Shown here: in pieces, positions 62,592 to 64,000 of the stretch
Position numbering within the stretch: position 1 is the first letter of the stretch
How the letters are laid out: each line of letters opens with the position of its first letter
Assembly: GCF_032393985.1 (NCBI RefSeq)
Contig: NZ_CP135918.1
Location: 1,488,001 to 1,552,000, forward strand
DNA: 64,000 bases
Reading direction: 5' to 3'
Origin: Fischerella sp. JS2
GTDB lineage: Bacteria; Cyanobacteriota; Cyanobacteriia; Cyanobacteriales; Nostocaceae
Notes under the pieces: model-generated
What the model was told of the DNA's origin: nothing
Database searches by the model: none
Seen by the model: only the letters and a program-made list of their open reading frames with translations
Translations under genes and position numbers: made by a program

Positions 62592-63674
62592 TTAAGATTT
62601 AATCCAGATCCAATCACTTTCTACTATCGCTGTCGCACCACCGGGAAATGGATCAGTTTGGGACTTATTTGGTGCTGTAATTAAAGCTGTGAGTTTTTCG
62701 ATTTGCTCAAATGTGGGAGCTACAGGAAGTATTTGTTGTAACACTTGCCGCATTACACGTCTTTGCAGAGCAAGTCGGGCTTTCTGTAACACGCGACGAT
62801 TGAGTCTGAGAGGGTGGTCGAGAGTATCTGATTGGATAATCGTTCCTCCCCTCATGGCCTCTTCTCGCAAAGCCTGAGCAGCTTTTTCTAAATACTCCAC
62901 TTCCGCTTGCAGTAGTTCTGCTGTTTGAGCTAAAGCTGATTCTACTTTTGGGTTGAAATTTTCTGACAAATATGGTATGAGTTCTAGGCGAATGCGGTTG
63001 CGGGCGTACTTTAAATCTTGATTTGTAGAATCTTCCCAGATCGGCAATTGCAAATCTTGGCAAAATTGCCCGGTTTCTATGCGGGTAATTTCTAAAAGTG
63101 GACGCACCAGCATAATGCCATCAACAAGTAAACGTTGCCAACTCAAAGCTTGCAGACCATCAGCACCAGTACCGCGAATTAAGTTATAAAGTAGTGTTTC
63201 TGCCCGATCGCTGGCTGTGTGACCTGTAACTACACATTTATAATTATGCTCCTGGGCGATCGCACTCAAAACTTGATAACGCCATTCCCGTGCAGCAGCC
63301 TCAGTTTGTACTAACTGTTGTTCTTGCGCTTCTACAGTCTGCAAGTAAAAAGATATACCCCAATTTTTAGCCAAATTTTCTATGTGTTGGGCATTAGCCT
63401 GCGAGTCAGTCCGCCAGCGATGATCACAGTGAGCAATACCTAACTTCCATCCCCATTTTGGTTGTAAATCTAATAATAATTTGATTAAACAAAGAGAATC
63501 TTGTCCACCAGAAACTGCAACTAGTAAGTACTGATTACGTTCAAACAGGTGACGCGATCGGATAGTGCGATGGATTTTTGCGTGTAGGGGAGTCCATATT
63601 AACCGATTTTGGATTTGAGGTTTTGGATTTGGGATTGGTTCCACAAGATTTATTTGAGGGCTTTTACTATACAA
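62592..63674 (-). CDS. tilS: tRNA(Ile)-lysidine synthase
   Basis: 360 residues. PP-loop ATPase motif SGGQDS at 55-60, LGIAHCDHRWRTDSQANAQH, TGHTASDRAETLLYNLIRGT and DGLQALSWQRLL follow. Adds lysine to C34 of the isoleucine tRNA with CAU anticodon, making it read AUA. The first 25 residues (SPQINLVEPIPNPKPQIQNR) have repeat-encoded composition and are not part of the conserved core; the ATG at 63674 is the only upstream start in range. Length is slightly above the usual 320-340 for cyanobacterial TilS. Confidence 0.93.
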   Translation of the reverse strand: MYSKSPQINLVEPIPNPKPQIQNRLIWTPLHAKIHRTIRSRHLFERNQYLLVAVSGGQDSLCLIKLLLDLQPKWGWKLGIAHCDHRWRTDSQANAQHIENLAKNWGISFYLQTVEAQEQQLVQTEAAAREWRYQVLSAIAQEHNYKCVVTGHTASDRAETLLYNLIRGTGADGLQALSWQRLLVDGIMLVRPLLEITRIETGQFCQDLQLPIWEDSTNQDLKYARNRIRLELIPYLSENFNPKVESALAQTAELLQAEVEYLEKAAQALREEAMRGGTIIQSDTLDHPLRLNRRVLQKARLALQRRVMRQVLQQILPVAPTFEQIEKLTALITAPNKSQTDPFPGGATAIVESDWIWIKS

Positions 63675-63778
63675 AAAATTATCAGATTTTGAATTTTGCA
63701 GTACTAATTATCTTTAAAAACCTCTGTGTCTCTTGCTGACTCTGTAGCCCTGGTGCGTTTAATCAAAAATATAAAACA

Positions 63779-64000
63779 TTAGTTATTAAACTCTTTGTAA
63801 TTACTAAAGTCTTTAAATTGGCGATAGTACTCTATTTCCGATTCTTGCTGACTATTATCTGATTCTTCCGGTTCATTAGAGCAAAATTCGACACATAATC
63901 TAATTTTACCTTCTCGCCACTTTTTACTAGGGACTAAAACGTGACAATCTAATCCCTCTTCAAAAAATACTCTTAATGAAACACCTTCACAAGAAGCAGC
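63779..64000 (-). CDS. KGK-domain protein, N-terminus cut by window edge
   Basis: The last 73 residues of a reading frame ending at TAA 63779-63781. CHVLVPSKKWREGKIRLCVE and FCSNEPEE match the KGK domain, a small family named for its Lys-Gly-Lys pattern (here WREGKIRL); Glu-rich C-terminus (EESDNSQQESEIEYYRQFKD). Family function unknown; the beginning lies outside the window. Confidence 0.75.
   Translation of the reverse strand, partial: AASCEGVSLRVFFEEGLDCHVLVPSKKWREGKIRLCVEFCSNEPEESDNSQQESEIEYYRQFKDFSNYKEFNN

Overview
The window is chromosomal DNA from a filamentous, hormogonium-forming cyanobacterium, most likely of the order Nostocales. The evidence is the many GCGATCGC (HIP1) octamers, heptameric short tandem repeats between genes, photosynthesis genes (Psb29/Thf1, CpcT-type lyase, NdhS, HemF), and a complete hmp-type chemotaxis cluster with a divergent hmpF. 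I cannot name the genus from the sequence alone.

Layout. 1-2335 (minus) is the N-terminal and central part of an HTH/NB-ARC/WD40 STAND NTPase, cut by the window edge. 2626-16731 holds a lone type II thioesterase, a beta-helix protein, a pentapeptide-repeat membrane protein, an oxidoreductase-SelD fusion, an AEC permease, a DUF4912 protein, a phytanoyl-CoA-dioxygenase-like enzyme, a photolyase-like FAD protein and a small anchored protein. 17250-22107 has an AIM24-like protein, QueD and a large secreted RTX nuclease. 22401-27374 (minus) carries a voltage-gated-like channel, a sigma-factor-like protein, a DUF2330 protein and a Ser/Thr kinase. 27594-29840 has ExbB/ExbD-like proteins and a holin-like membrane protein. 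29942-40688 is mostly housekeeping: Psb29, CpcT, STAS, HemF, SRPBCC, Mrp, RodA, NdhS, a HAS-barrel-like protein and a Na+/H+ antiporter with a universal-stress tail. 40752-41892 is an IS630-type element with inverted ends, TA flanks and a -1 frameshift site. 42033-49604 holds an orphan TpsA exoprotein, the UDP-xylose pair (uxs, ugd), an AraC regulator and a ferric-reductase-like protein. 49791-60121 (minus) is hmpA-B-C-D-E (PatA-like, CheY, CheW, MCP, CheA), with hmpF diverging at 60535. TilS and a partial KGK-domain protein close the window.

How genes work together. HmpA-E and HmpF form a phosphorelay and polar partner set that controls type IV pilus gliding of hormogonia. Ugd makes UDP-glucuronate, which the decarboxylase upstream turns into UDP-xylose for exopolysaccharide. 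ExbB/ExbD probably form a proton-driven energiser pair. Most other genes are monocistronic and separated by repeat-rich spacers.

Decay and mobility: two short coding remnants (TatD-like at 15095, Uma2-like at 47904), the IS element, several dispersed inverted repeats, and a repeat family that has entered coding sequence in the selD fusion linker and the tilS 5' end. I did not find a clear, wholly new multi-gene system. The best candidates for new biology are the Cys-rich photolyase-like protein, the channel with a non-canonical pore motif, the kinase/DUF2330/sigma-like cluster, and the repeats and NPF motifs in the long acidic linkers of HmpD and HmpE.
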